Positions 45,776 to 58,190 of a DNA stretch of 64,000 nt are shown here, one piece after another. Each line of letters starts with the position of its first letter. Position 1 is the first letter of the stretch. The notes under the pieces are model-generated. The model saw only the letters and a program-made list of their open reading frames with translations. It was not told the origin of the DNA and ran no database searches. Origin of the DNA: Acanthosepion esculentum (taxonomy: Eukaryota > Mollusca > Cephalopoda > Sepiida > Sepiidae); the NCBI GenBank assembly GCA_964036315.1, contig CAXIWW010000817.1:7909501-7973500 (forward strand), in the 5' to 3' direction. A program made the position numbers and the translations under genes.

Positions 45776-46680
45776 GGCTGCTGTTCTGTTGGTTTCTGGT
45801 GCATATTTGAGCGTCTAATGTAAAAAGATAAACTACGTCCAGCAGCATGTCCTCTGAACTGTTGGCTTCCAGTCCACATTGAGCGTCTTGTGTAAGGTGA
45901 TAAACTACGTCAAGCAGCCATGATGCTGATCTCTTGGGTTCTGGTACATATTTGAGCTTCTAATGTAAAAAGATAAACTACGCCCAGCAGCATGGCCTCT
46001 GATCTGTTGGTTTCCTGTCCATATTTGAGCGTCTAATGTAAGATTTTAGACTACGTCCAGCAGGATGGCCTCTGACCTGTTGGCTTCCGGTCCATATTTG
46101 AGCGTCTTGTGTAAGATGATACACTACGCCCAGCAGCCATGATTCTGATCTGTTAGTTTCTGGTGCATATTTGAGCGTCTAATGTAAAAAGATAAACTAT
46201 GTCCACAGCATGGCCTCTGATCTATTGGTTTCCGTTCCATATTTGGGCGCCTAATATAAGATTTTAGTCTACGTCCAGCAGCATGGCCTCTGACCTGTTA
46301 GCTTCCGGTCCATATTTGAGCGTCTTGTGTAAGATGATACACTGTGCCCAGCAGCCATGATTCTGATCTGTTAGTTTCCGGTGCATATTTGAGCGTCTAA
46401 TGTAAAAAGATAAACTACGTCAAGCAGCATGGCTTCTGATCTGTTGGTTTCCGGTCCATATTTGAGCGTCTAATGTAAGATTTTAGACTACGTCCAGCAG
46501 CATGGCCTCCCACCTGTTGGCTTCCGGTCCATATTTGAGCGTCTTGTATAAGATGATACACTACGTCCAGCAGCCCTGTTTCTGATCTCTTGCTTTCTTG
46601 TGCATATTTGAGCGGCTAATGTAAAAAGATAAACTACGTCCAGCAACATGGTCTCTGATCTGTTGGTTTCGGGTCCATAT
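45776..46680 (+). repeat. Satellite E, plus orientation (second block)
   Basis: About twelve 73-bp monomers in plus orientation, starting GGCTGCTGTTCTGTTGG and ending GGTCCATAT. Its first part (to about 45990) pairs with the end of the following minus block through shared rare variants, such as TGTCCTCTGAACTGTTGG and AGTCCACATTGAGCG. Confidence 0.88.
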
Positions 46681-47400
46681 GGGCGTAGTCTAAAATCTTA
46701 CATTTGACGCTCAAATATGGACCGGAAACCAACAGCTCAGGGGCCATGCTGCTGGACGTAGTTTATCTTTTTACATTAGACGGTCAAATTTGCACGAGAA
46801 ACCAATAGATCAGAACCATGGCTGCTGGACGTAGTGTATCATCTTACACAAACGCTCAAATATAGGCCGGAAGCCAACAGTTCAGAGGCCATGCTGCTGG
46901 ACGTAGTCTAAAATGTTACATTGGACGCTTAAATATGGACCGGAAACAAACAGATGAGAGGCCATGTGGCTTGACGTAGTTTATCTTTTTACATTAGACG
47001 CTCAAATATGCACCAGAAAGCCAGAGATCAGAAACAGGGCTGCTGGACGTAGTGTATAATCTTACACATGACGCACAAATGTGGACCGGAAGCCAACAGG
47101 TCAGAGGCCATGCTGCTGGATGTAGTCTAAAATCATACATTAGACTCTCATATATGGACCGGAAACCAACAGATCAGAGGCCATGCTGCTGGTCGTAGTT
47201 TATCTTTTTACATTAGACGCTCAAATATGCACGAGAAACCATTAGATCAGAATCATGGCTGCTTTACGTAGTTTATCACCTTACACAAGACGCTCAATAT
47301 GGACTGGAAGCCAACAGTTCAGAGGACATGCTGCTGGACGTAGTTTATCTTTTTACATTAGACGCTCAAATATGCACCAGAAACCAACAGAACAGCAGCC
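46681..47400 (-). repeat. Satellite E, minus orientation (third block)
   Basis: About ten 73-bp monomers reversed, starting GGGCGTAGTCTAAAATC and ending CCAACAGAACAGCAGCC. Orientation changes again at 47400. The second and third blocks together form a nested inverted repeat centred near 46588. Confidence 0.88.
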
Positions 47401-48469
47401 CTGGTGCATATTTGAGCGTCTAATGTAAAAAGATAAACTACGTCCAGCAGCATGGCCGCAGATCTGTTGGTTTCCGTTCCATATTTGAGCGTCTAATGTA
47501 AGATTTTAGACTACATGCAGCAGCATTGCCTCTGACCTGTGGGCTTCCGGTCCATATTTGAGCGTCTGGTGTGAGATGATAGACAAAATCCAGCAGCCAT
47601 GATTTTGATCTCTTGGTTTCTGGTGCATATTTGAGCGTCTAATGTAAAAAGATAAACTACGACCAGCAGCATGGCCTCTGATCTGCTGGTTTCCGGTCCA
47701 TATTTGAACGTCTAATGTAATATTTTAGACTACGTCCAGCAGCATGGCCTCTGACCTGTTGGCTTCCGGTCCATATTTGAGCGTCTTGTGTAGGAGGATA
47801 CACTACGTCCAGCAGCCCTGTTTCTGCTCTCTGGCTTCCTGGTGCATATTTGAGCGTCTAATGTAAAAAGATAAACTACGTCAAGCCACATGGCCTCTGA
47901 TCTGTTGGTTTCCGGTCCATATTTGAGCGTCCAATGTAACATTTTAGACTACGTCCAGCAGCATGGCCTCTGACCTGTTGGCTTCCGGTCCATATTTCAG
48001 CGTCTTGTGTAAGATTATACACTACGTCCAGCAGCCATGATTCTGACCTCTTGGTTTCTGGTGCATATTTGAGCGTCTAATGTAAAAAGATAAACTACGT
48101 CCAGCAGCATGGCCTCTGATCTGTTGGTTTCCGGTCATATTTGAGCGTCTAATGTAAGATTTTAGTCTACGTCCAGCCGCATTGCTTCTGACCTGTTGGC
48201 TTCCGGTCCATATTCGAGCGTGTTGTGTAAGATTATACTGTACGTCCAGCAGCCATGATTCTGATCTATTGTTTTCTGGTCCATATTTGTGCATCGAATG
48301 TACGATTTTAGAATACATGCAGCAGCATGGCCTCTGACCTGTTGGCTTCCGGTCCATATTTGAGCGTTTACTGTAAAATGATACACTACGTCCAGCAGAC
48401 ATGATTCTGATCTGTTGGTTTATGCAGTATTTTAGCGTGTAATGTAAAAAGATAAAATACGTCCAGCAG

Positions 48470-49415
48470 CATGGCCTCTGATCTGTTGGTTTCCGGTCCA
48501 TATTTGAGCGTGTAATGTAAGATTTCAGACTACGTCCAGCAGCATGTCCTCTGACCTCTCTGCTTCCGGTCCAAATTTGAGCGTCTTGTGCAAGATTATA
48601 CACTACGTCCAGCAGCCCTGTTTCTGATCTCTTGCTTTCTGGTGCATATTTGAGCGTCTAATGTAAAAAGTTAAACGACGTCAAGCCACATGGCCTCTGA
48701 CCTGTTGGCTTCCGGCCCATATTTGAGCGTCTTGTGTAAGATGATACACTACGTCCAGCAGCCATGATTCTGATCTAATCGTTTCTCGTGCATATTTGAG
48801 CGTCTAATGTAAAAAGATAAACTACGACCAGCAGCATGGCCTCTGATCTGTAGGTTTCCGGTCAATATATGAGAGTCTAATGTAAGATTTTAGACTACAT
48901 CCAGCAGCATGGCCTCTGACCTGTTGGCTTCCGGTCCACATTTGAGCGTCATGTGTAAGATGATACATTACGTCCAGCAGCCCTGTTTCTGATCTCTGGC
49001 TTTCTGGTGTATATTTGAGCGTCTAATGTAAAAAGATAAACTACGTCAAGCCACATGGCCTCTCATCTGTTGGTTTCCGGTCCATATTTGAGCGTCCAAT
49101 GTAACATTTTAGACTACGTCCAGCAGCATGGCCTCTGAACTGTTGGCTTCCGGCCTATATTTGAGCGTTTGTGTAAGATGATACACTACGTCCAGCAGCC
49201 ATGGTTCTGATCTATTGGTTTCTCGTGAAAATTTGACCGTCTAATGTAAAAAGATGAACTACGTCCAGCAGCATGGCCCCTGAGCTGTTGGTTTCCGGTC
49301 CATATTTGAGCGTCAAATGTAAGATTTTAAACTACGCCCAGCAGCATGACATCGGACCTGTTGTCTTCCGGTCCATATTTGAGCGTCTTGTGTAAGATTA
49401 TACACTACGTCCAGC
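48470..49415 (+). repeat. E segment duplicated at offset 2917 bp (copy 1)
   Basis: About 0.95 kb that recurs at about 51387-52332. Shared variants include GTAATGTAAGATTTNAGAC, AAAAAGTTAAACNACGTCAAGC, CATGGTTCTGATCTATTGG and CAGCATGACATCGGACCTG. The offset equals about 40 monomers of 73 bp. Several substitutions separate the copies, so this duplication is older than the 2333-bp one. Confidence 0.75.
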
Positions 49416-51386
49416 AGCAACGATTCTGATCTGTTGGTTTCTAGTGCATATTAGAGCGTCTAATGTAAAAAAATAACCTACGTCCAGCAGCATGGCCTCT
49501 GATCTGTTGGTTTCCGGTCCATATTTAACGTCTAATGTAAGATATTAGACTACGTCTAGCAGCATGGCCTCTGACCTGTTGGCTTCCGGTCCATATTTGA
49601 GCGTCATGTGTAAGATGATACACAATATCCAGCAGCCATGATTTTGATGTCTTGGTTTCTGGTGCATATTTGAGCGTCTAATGTAAAAAGATAAACTAGG
49701 ACTAGCAGCATGGCCTCTGATCTGTTGGTTTCAGGTCCATATTTGAGCGTCTAATGTAAGATTTTAGACTACGTCCAGCAGCATGGCCTCTGACCTGTTA
49801 GCTTCCGGTCCATATTTGATCGTCTTGTGTAATATTATACTGTACGTCCAGCAGCCATGATTCTGATCTGTTGTTTTCTGGTTCATATTTGAGCGTCTAA
49901 TGTAAAAAGATAAACTACGTCCAGCAGCATGGACTCTGATCGGTTTGTTCCGGTCCATATTTGAGCTTCTAATGTAAGATATTAGTCTACGACCAGCAGC
50001 ATGGCATCTGACCTCTTGGCTTCCGGTCCATATTTGAGCGTCTTGTGTAAGATGATACACTACGTCCAGCAGCAATGCCTCTGAACTGTTGGTTTCCCGT
50101 CCATATTTGAGCGTTTAATGAAAGATTTTAGACTACGTCCAGCAGCATGGCCTCTGACTTGTTGGCTTCCGGTCCATATTTGAGCGACTTGTGTAAGATT
50201 ATACACTACATCCAGCAGCCCTGTTTCTGATATCTTGGTTTGTGATGCATATTTGAGCGTCTTGTGTAAGATTATACACTACGTCCAGCAGCCATGATTC
50301 TGATCTGTTGGTTTCTGGTGCATATTTGAGCGTCTAATGTAAAAAGATAAACTACGTCCAGCAGCATGGCCTCTGATCTGTTTGTTTCCGGTCCATATTT
50401 GAGCATCGAATGTAAGATTTTAGAATACATGCAGCAGCATGGCCTCTGACCTGTTGGCTTCCGGTCCATATTTGAGCGTTTTGTGTAAAATGATACACTA
50501 CGTCCAGCAGATATGATTCTGATCTGTTCGTTTCTGTACATATTTGAGCGTCTAATGTAAATAGATAAACTACGACCAGCAGCATGGCATCTGATCTGTT
50601 GGTTTTCCGTCCATATTTGTGCGTCTAATGTAAGATTTTAGACTACGTCCAGCAGCATGGCCTCTGACCTGTTAGCTTCCGGGCCATATTTGAGCGTCTT
50701 GTGTAAGATGTTACACTACGTCCAGCAGCAATGATTCTGATCTGTTGGTCTCTGGTGCATATTTTGAGCGTCTAATTTAAAAAGATAAACTACGTCCAGC
50801 AGCATGGCCTCTGATCTGTTGGTTTCCGGTCCATATTTGAGCGTCTAATGTAAGATTTTAGACTACGTCCAGCATCATGGCCTCTGACCTGTTGACTTCC
50901 GGTCCATAACTCAGCGTCTAATGTGAGATATTAGACTACGTCTAGCAGCATGGCCTCTGACCTGTTGGCTTCCGGTCCATATTTGAGCGTCTTGTGTCAG
51001 ATGATAGACAACATCCAGCAGCCATGATTTTGATCTCTTGGTTTCTGGTGCATATTTGAGCGTCTAATGTAAAAAGATAAACTACGACCAGCAGCATGCT
51101 ATCTGATCTGTTGTTTTCCGGTCCATATTTGAGCGTCTAATGTAATATTTTAGACTACGTCCAGCAGCATGGCCTCTGACCTGTTGGCTTCCGGTCCATA
51201 TTTTAGCGTCTTGTGTAAGAGGATACACTACGTCCAGCAGCCTTGTTTCTGCTCTCTGGCTTCCTGGTGCATATTTGAGCGTCTAATGTAAAAAGATAAA
51301 TTACGTCAAACCACATGGCCTCTGATCTGTTGGTTTCCGGTCCATATTTGAGCGTACAATTTAACATTTTAGACTACGTCCAGCAG

Positions 51387-52332
51387 CATGGCCTCTGATC
51401 TGTTGGTTTCCGGTCCATATTTGAGCGTGTAACGTAAGATTTTAGACTACGTCCAGCAGCATGTCCTCTGACCTCTTGGCTTCCGGTCCAAATTTGAGCG
51501 TCTTGTGCAAGATTATACACTACGTACAGCAGCCCTGTTTCTGATGTCTTGCTTTCTGGCCCATATTTGAGCGTCTAATGTAAAAAGTTAAACTACGTCA
51601 AGCCACATGGCCTCTGACCTGTTAGCCTCCGGCCCATATTTGAGCGTCTTGTGTAAGATGATACACTACGTCCAGCAGCCATGATTCTGATCTAATGGTT
51701 TCTCGTGCATATTTGAGCGTCTAATGTAAAAAGATAAACTACGACCAGCAGCATGGCCTCTGATCTGTTGGTTTCCGGTCCATATATGAGAGTCTAATGT
51801 AAGATTTTAGACTACATCCAGCAGCATGGCCTCTGACCTGTTGGCTTCCGGTCCACATTTGAGCGTCATGTGTAAGATTATACACTACGTCCAGCAGCCC
51901 TGTTTCTGATCTCTGGCTTTCTGGTGCATATTTGAGCGTCTAAAGTAAAAAGATAAACTACGTCAAGCCACATGGCCTCTCATCTGTTGGTTTCCGGTCC
52001 ATATTTAAGCGTCCAATGTAACATTTTAGACTACGTCCAGCAGCATGGCCTCTGAACTGTTGGCTTCCGGCCTATATTTGAGCGTTTGTGTAAGATGATA
52101 CACTACGTCCAGCAGCCATGGTTCTGATCTATTGGTTTCTCGTGCAAATTTGACCGTCTAATGTAAAAAGATAAACTACGCCCAGCAGCATGGCCCCTCA
52201 GCTGTTAGTTTCCGGTCCATATTTGAGCGTCAAATGTAAGATTTTAGACTACGCCCAGCAGCATGACATCGGACCTGTTGTCTTCCGGTCCATATTTGAG
52301 CGTCTTGTGTAAGATTATACACTACGTCCAGC
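51387..52332 (+). repeat. E segment duplicated at offset 2917 bp (copy 2)
   Basis: Second copy of 48470-49415, diverging after CACTACGTCCAGCA. The neighbouring stretches 49900-50640 and 52600-53270 are also related, at an offset near 2.7 kb, so the duplicated tract was probably longer and has since lost or gained monomers. Confidence 0.72.
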
Positions 52333-53116
52333 AACCTTGATTTTGATCTCTTGGTTTCTCGTGCATATTTGAGCGTCTAATGTAAAAAGATAAACTACGT
52401 CCAACAGCATGGCCTCTGATATGATGGTTTCCGGTCCATATTTGAGCGTCTAATGTAAGGTTTAGACTAGGTCTATCAGCATGGCCTCTGACCTGTTGTC
52501 TTCCGGTCCATATTTGAGCGTCTTGTGTAAGATGATACACCACATCCAGCAGCCATGATTTTGATGTCTTGGTTTCTGGTGCATATTTGAGCGTCTAATG
52601 TAAAAAGATAAACTACGTCAGCAGCATGGCCTCTGATCGGTTTGTTCCGGTCCATATTTGAGCTTCTAATGTAAGATATTAGACTACGACCAGCAGCATG
52701 GCATCTGACCTCTTGGCTTCCGGTCCATATTTGAGCGTCTTGTGTAAGATTATACACTACGTCCAGCAGCATGGCCTCTGATCTGTTGGTTTCCCGTCCA
52801 TATTTGAGCGTCTAATGTAAGATTTTAGACTACGTCCAGCAGCATGGCCTCTGACTTGTTGGCTTCCGGTCCATATTTGAGCGACTTGTGTAAGATTATA
52901 CACTACGTCCAGCAGCCATGATTCTGATCTGTTGGTTTCTGGTGCATATTTGAGCGTCTAATGTAAAAAGATAGACTACGTCCAGCAGCATGGCCTCTGA
53001 ACTGTTTGTTTCCGGTCCATATTTGAGCATCGAATGTAAGATTTTAGAATACATGCAGAAGCATGGCCTCTGACCTGTTGGCTTCCGGTCCATATTTGAG
53101 CGTTTTGTGTAAAATG

Positions 53117-55449
53117 ATACACTACGTCCAGCAGACATGACTCTGATCTGTTCGTTTCTGTACATATTTGAGCGTCCAATTGAAAAAGGATAAACTACGA
53201 CCAGCAGCATGACATCTGATCTGTTGGTTTTCCGTCCATATTTGTGCCTCTAATGTAAGATTTTAGACTACGTCCAGCAGCATGGCCTGTGACCTGTTGG
53301 CTTCTGGTCCATATTTGAGCATCTTGTGTAAGATTATACACTACGTCCAGCAGCCCTGTTTCTGATCTCTGGCTTTCTGGTGCATTTTTGAGCTTCTAAT
53401 GTAAAAAGATAAACTACGTCAAGTCACATGGCCTCTTATCTGTTGGTTTCCGGTCCCTATTTAAGCGTCCAATGTAAGATTTTAGACTACGTCCAGCAGC
53501 ATGGCCTCTGAGCTGTTGGCTTCCGGCCCATATTTGAGCGTCTTGTGTAAGATGATACACTACGTCCCGCAGACATGATTCTGATCTGTTGGTTTATGCA
53601 GTATTTGAGCGTCTAATGTAAAAAGATAAACTACGTCCAGCAGCATGGCCTCTGATCGTTTGGTTTCCGATCCATATTTGAGCGTCTAATGTAAGATTTT
53701 AGACTACGACCAGCAGCATGGCCTCTGACATCTTGGCTTCCGGTCCATATTTGAGCGTCTTGTGTAAGATGATAAACTATGTCCAGCAGCCCTGTTTCTG
53801 ATCTCTTGGTTTCTTGTGCATATTTGAGCGTCTAATGTAAAAAGATAAACTAGGTCCAGACGCATGGCCTCTGATCTGTTGGTTTCCGGTCCATATTTGT
53901 GCGTCTGATGTAAGATATTTGACTACGTCCTGCAGCATGGCCTCTGACCTGTTGGCTTCCGGTCCATATTCGAGCGTCTTGTGTAAGATTATACTGTACG
54001 TCCAGCAGCCATGATTCTGATCTTTTGTTTTCTGGTCCATATTTGAGCGTCTTATGTAAAAAGATATACTACGGCCAGCAGCATGGATTCTGATCTGTTG
54101 GTTTCCTGTGCATATTTAAGCGTGTAATGTAAGATTTTAGACTACGTCCTGCAGCATGGCCTCCGAACTGTTGGCTTCCGTTCCATATTTGAGCGTCTTG
54201 TGTAAGAAGATACACTACGTCCAGCAGCCATGATTCTGATCTGTTGGATTCTGGTGCATATTTGAGCGTCTAATGTAAAAAGATAGACTACGTCCAGCAG
54301 CATGGCCTCTGATCTGTTGGTTTCCCGTCCATATTTGAGCATCTAATGTAAGATTTTAGACTACGTCCAGCAGCATGGCCTCTGTCCGTTTGGCTTCCGG
54401 TCCATATTTGAGCATATTGTGTAAAATGAAACCCTACGTCCAGCAGACATGATTCTGATCTGTTCGTTTCTGTACATATTTCAGCGTCTAATGTTAATAG
54501 ATAAACTACGTCCAGCAGCATGGCATCTGATCTGTTGGTTTCCCGTCAATATTTGTGCGTCTAATGTAAGATTTTAGACTACGTCCAGCAGCATGGCCTG
54601 AGACCTGTTGGCTTCCGGTCAAGATTTGAGCGTCTTGTGTAAGATGATACACTACGCCCAGCAGCCATGATTCTGATCTGTTGGTTTCTGCTGCATATTT
54701 GAGCGTCTAATGTAAAAAGATAAACTACGACCAGCAGCATGGCCTCTGATCTGTTGGTTTCCGGTCCATATTTGAGCGTGTCATGTAAGATTTAAGACTA
54801 CGTCCAGCAGCATGGTCTCTGTCCTGTTGGCTTCAGGTCCATATTTGAGCGTCTTGTGTAAGATGATACACTACGTCCAGCAGCCCTGTTTCTGATCTCT
54901 TACTTTCTGGTGCATATTTGAGCGTCTAATTTAAAAAGATAAACTACGTCAAGCCACATGGCCTCTGACCTGTTGGCTTCCGGCCCATATTTGAGCGTCT
55001 TGTGTAAGATGATACACTACGTCCAGCAGCCCTGTTTCTGATCTCTTGGTTTCTGGTGCATATTTGAGCGTCTAATGTAAAAAGATAAATTACGTCCAGC
55101 AGCATGGCCTCTGATCTGTTGGTTTCCGGTCCATATTTGAGCGTCTAATGTAACATATTAGACTACGTCTAGCAGCATGGTCTCTGACCTGTTGGTTTCC
55201 GGTCCATATTTGAGCGTCTTAAGTAAGATGATAGACAAAGTCCAGCAGCCATGATTTTGATCTCTTGGTTTCTGTTGCACATTTTAGCGTCTAATGGAAA
55301 AATATAAACTACGTCCAGCAGCATGGCCTCAGATCTGTTTGATTCCGGTCCATATTTGAGCGTCTAATGTACGATTTTAGACTACGTCCAGCAGCATGGC
55401 CTCTCACCTGTTAGCTTCCGGTCCATATTTGAGCGTCTTGTGTAAGATG
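53117..55449 (+). repeat. 2333-bp tandem duplication in E, copy 1
   Basis: Starts in GATACACTACGTCCAGCAGA then CATGACTCTGATC and runs for 32 monomers. It is followed directly by copy 2. The one difference I saw is CCCTATTTAAGCG (near 53463) versus CCCTATTTGAGCG in copy 2, though I did not compare every base. The upstream boundary is marked by TAAAATGAT before copy 1 and TAAGATGAT before copy 2. Confidence 0.9.
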
Positions 55450-57782
55450 ATACACTACGTCCAGCAGACATGACTCTGATCTGTTCGTTTCTGTACATAT
55501 TTGAGCGTCCAATTGAAAAAGGATAAACTACGACCAGCAGCATGACATCTGATCTGTTGGTTTTCCGTCCATATTTGTGCCTCTAATGTAAGATTTTAGA
55601 CTACGTCCAGCAGCATGGCCTGTGACCTGTTGGCTTCTGGTCCATATTTGAGCATCTTGTGTAAGATTATACACTACGTCCAGCAGCCCTGTTTCTGATC
55701 TCTGGCTTTCTGGTGCATTTTTGAGCTTCTAATGTAAAAAGATAAACTACGTCAAGTCACATGGCCTCTTATCTGTTGGTTTCCGGTCCCTATTTGAGCG
55801 TCCAATGTAAGATTTTAGACTACGTCCAGCAGCATGGCCTCTGAGCTGTTGGCTTCCGGCCCATATTTGAGCGTCTTGTGTAAGATGATACACTACGTCC
55901 CGCAGACATGATTCTGATCTGTTGGTTTATGCAGTATTTGAGCGTCTAATGTAAAAAGATAAACTACGTCCAGCAGCATGGCCTCTGATCGTTTGGTTTC
56001 CGATCCATATTTGAGCGTCTAATGTAAGATTTTAGACTACGACCAGCAGCATGGCCTCTGACATCTTGGCTTCCGGTCCATATTTGAGCGTCTTGTGTAA
56101 GATGATAAACTATGTCCAGCAGCCCTGTTTCTGATCTCTTGGTTTCTTGTGCATATTTGAGCGTCTAATGTAAAAAGATAAACTAGGTCCAGACGCATGG
56201 CCTCTGATCTGTTGGTTTCCGGTCCATATTTGTGCGTCTGATGTAAGATATTTGACTACGTCCTGCAGCATGGCCTCTGACCTGTTGGCTTCCGGTCCAT
56301 ATTCGAGCGTCTTGTGTAAGATTATACTGTACGTCCAGCAGCCATGATTCTGATCTTTTGTTTTCTGGTCCATATTTGAGCGTCTTATGTAAAAAGATAT
56401 ACTACGGCCAGCAGCATGGATTCTGATCTGTTGGTTTCCTGTGCATATTTAAGCGTGTAATGTAAGATTTTAGACTACGTCCTGCAGCATGGCCTCCGAA
56501 CTGTTGGCTTCCGTTCCATATTTGAGCGTCTTGTGTAAGAAGATACACTACGTCCAGCAGCCATGATTCTGATCTGTTGGATTCTGGTGCATATTTGAGC
56601 GTCTAATGTAAAAAGATAGACTACGTCCAGCAGCATGGCCTCTGATCTGTTGGTTTCCCGTCCATATTTGAGCATCTAATGTAAGATTTTAGACTACGTC
56701 CAGCAGCATGGCCTCTGTCCGTTTGGCTTCCGGTCCATATTTGAGCATATTGTGTAAAATGAAACCCTACGTCCAGCAGACATGATTCTGATCTGTTCGT
56801 TTCTGTACATATTTCAGCGTCTAATGTTAATAGATAAACTACGTCCAGCAGCATGGCATCTGATCTGTTGGTTTCCCGTCAATATTTGTGCGTCTAATGT
56901 AAGATTTTAGACTACGTCCAGCAGCATGGCCTGAGACCTGTTGGCTTCCGGTCAAGATTTGAGCGTCTTGTGTAAGATGATACACTACGCCCAGCAGCCA
57001 TGATTCTGATCTGTTGGTTTCTGCTGCATATTTGAGCGTCTAATGTAAAAAGATAAACTACGACCAGCAGCATGGCCTCTGATCTGTTGGTTTCCGGTCC
57101 ATATTTGAGCGTGTCATGTAAGATTTAAGACTACGTCCAGCAGCATGGTCTCTGTCCTGTTGGCTTCAGGTCCATATTTGAGCGTCTTGTGTAAGATGAT
57201 ACACTACGTCCAGCAGCCCTGTTTCTGATCTCTTACTTTCTGGTGCATATTTGAGCGTCTAATTTAAAAAGATAAACTACGTCAAGCCACATGGCCTCTG
57301 ACCTGTTGGCTTCCGGCCCATATTTGAGCGTCTTGTGTAAGATGATACACTACGTCCAGCAGCCCTGTTTCTGATCTCTTGGTTTCTGGTGCATATTTGA
57401 GCGTCTAATGTAAAAAGATAAATTACGTCCAGCAGCATGGCCTCTGATCTGTTGGTTTCCGGTCCATATTTGAGCGTCTAATGTAACATATTAGACTACG
57501 TCTAGCAGCATGGTCTCTGACCTGTTGGTTTCCGGTCCATATTTGAGCGTCTTAAGTAAGATGATAGACAAAGTCCAGCAGCCATGATTTTGATCTCTTG
57601 GTTTCTGTTGCACATTTTAGCGTCTAATGGAAAAATATAAACTACGTCCAGCAGCATGGCCTCAGATCTGTTTGATTCCGGTCCATATTTGAGCGTCTAA
57701 TGTACGATTTTAGACTACGTCCAGCAGCATGGCCTCTCACCTGTTAGCTTCCGGTCCATATTTGAGCGTCTTGTGTAAGATG
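55450..57782 (+). repeat. 2333-bp tandem duplication in E, copy 2
   Basis: Second copy, offset exactly 2333 bp at all landmarks checked (for example 53131 to 55464 and 53777 to 56110). After copy 2 the sequence continues with AGTCATGATTCTGATC instead of the AGACATGACTCTG that opens each copy. The near identity marks it as recent or recently converted. It could also be a place where an assembler duplicated or collapsed sequence. Confidence 0.9.
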
Positions 57783-58190
57783 ATACACTACGTCCAGCAG
57801 TCATGATTCTGATCTGTTGGTTTCTGGTGCATATTTGAGCGTCTAATGTAAAAAGATAAACTTTGTCCATCAGCATGGCCTCTAATCTGTTGTTTTCCGG
57901 TCCATATTTGAGCGTCTAATGTAAGATTTTAGACTACGTCCAGCAGCATGGCCTCTCACCTGTTAGCTTCCGGTCCATATTTGAGCCTCTTGTGTAAGAT
58001 GATACACTACGTCCAGCAGCCCTGCTTCTGATCTCTTGGTTTCCTGTGCATATTTGAGCGTCTAATGTAAAAAGATAAACTACGTCATGCAGCATGGACT
58101 CTGATAAGTTGGTTTCTGGTCCATATTTGAGCGTCCAATGTAAGATTTTAGACTACGTCAGGCAGCATGGCTTCTGATCTGTTGGTGTCC

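Larger units (their letters stand above)
47401..58190 (+). repeat. Satellite E, main plus-orientation array
   Basis: About 148 monomers of 73 bp. Three types follow one another. Type a has TAAGATTTTAGACTACG then GACCTGTTGGCTTCCGG. Type b has CTTGTGTAAGATGATACAC then AGCCATGATTCTGATC. Type c has AATGTAAAAAGATAAACTAC then GATCTGTTGGTTTCC. The usual order gives a trimer of about 219 bp. All share CTACGTCCAGCAGCATGGCC and CATATTTGAGCG. Larger duplications sit on top of the trimer. Confidence 0.94.

Noticed and set aside
45762..45809. Stem-loop as a transcription terminator or structured RNA gene
   Set aside because: The stem arises from two E monomers meeting in opposite orientation. It is an inversion junction, with no U-run or gene upstream.
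47730..57000. Short minus-strand frames of 60-190 codons with a recurring AQIWTGSQ/HAAGRS pattern
   Set aside because: They are translations of the 73-bp E monomer, whose 219-bp trimer is a multiple of three. They vary freely and stop at random substitutions.
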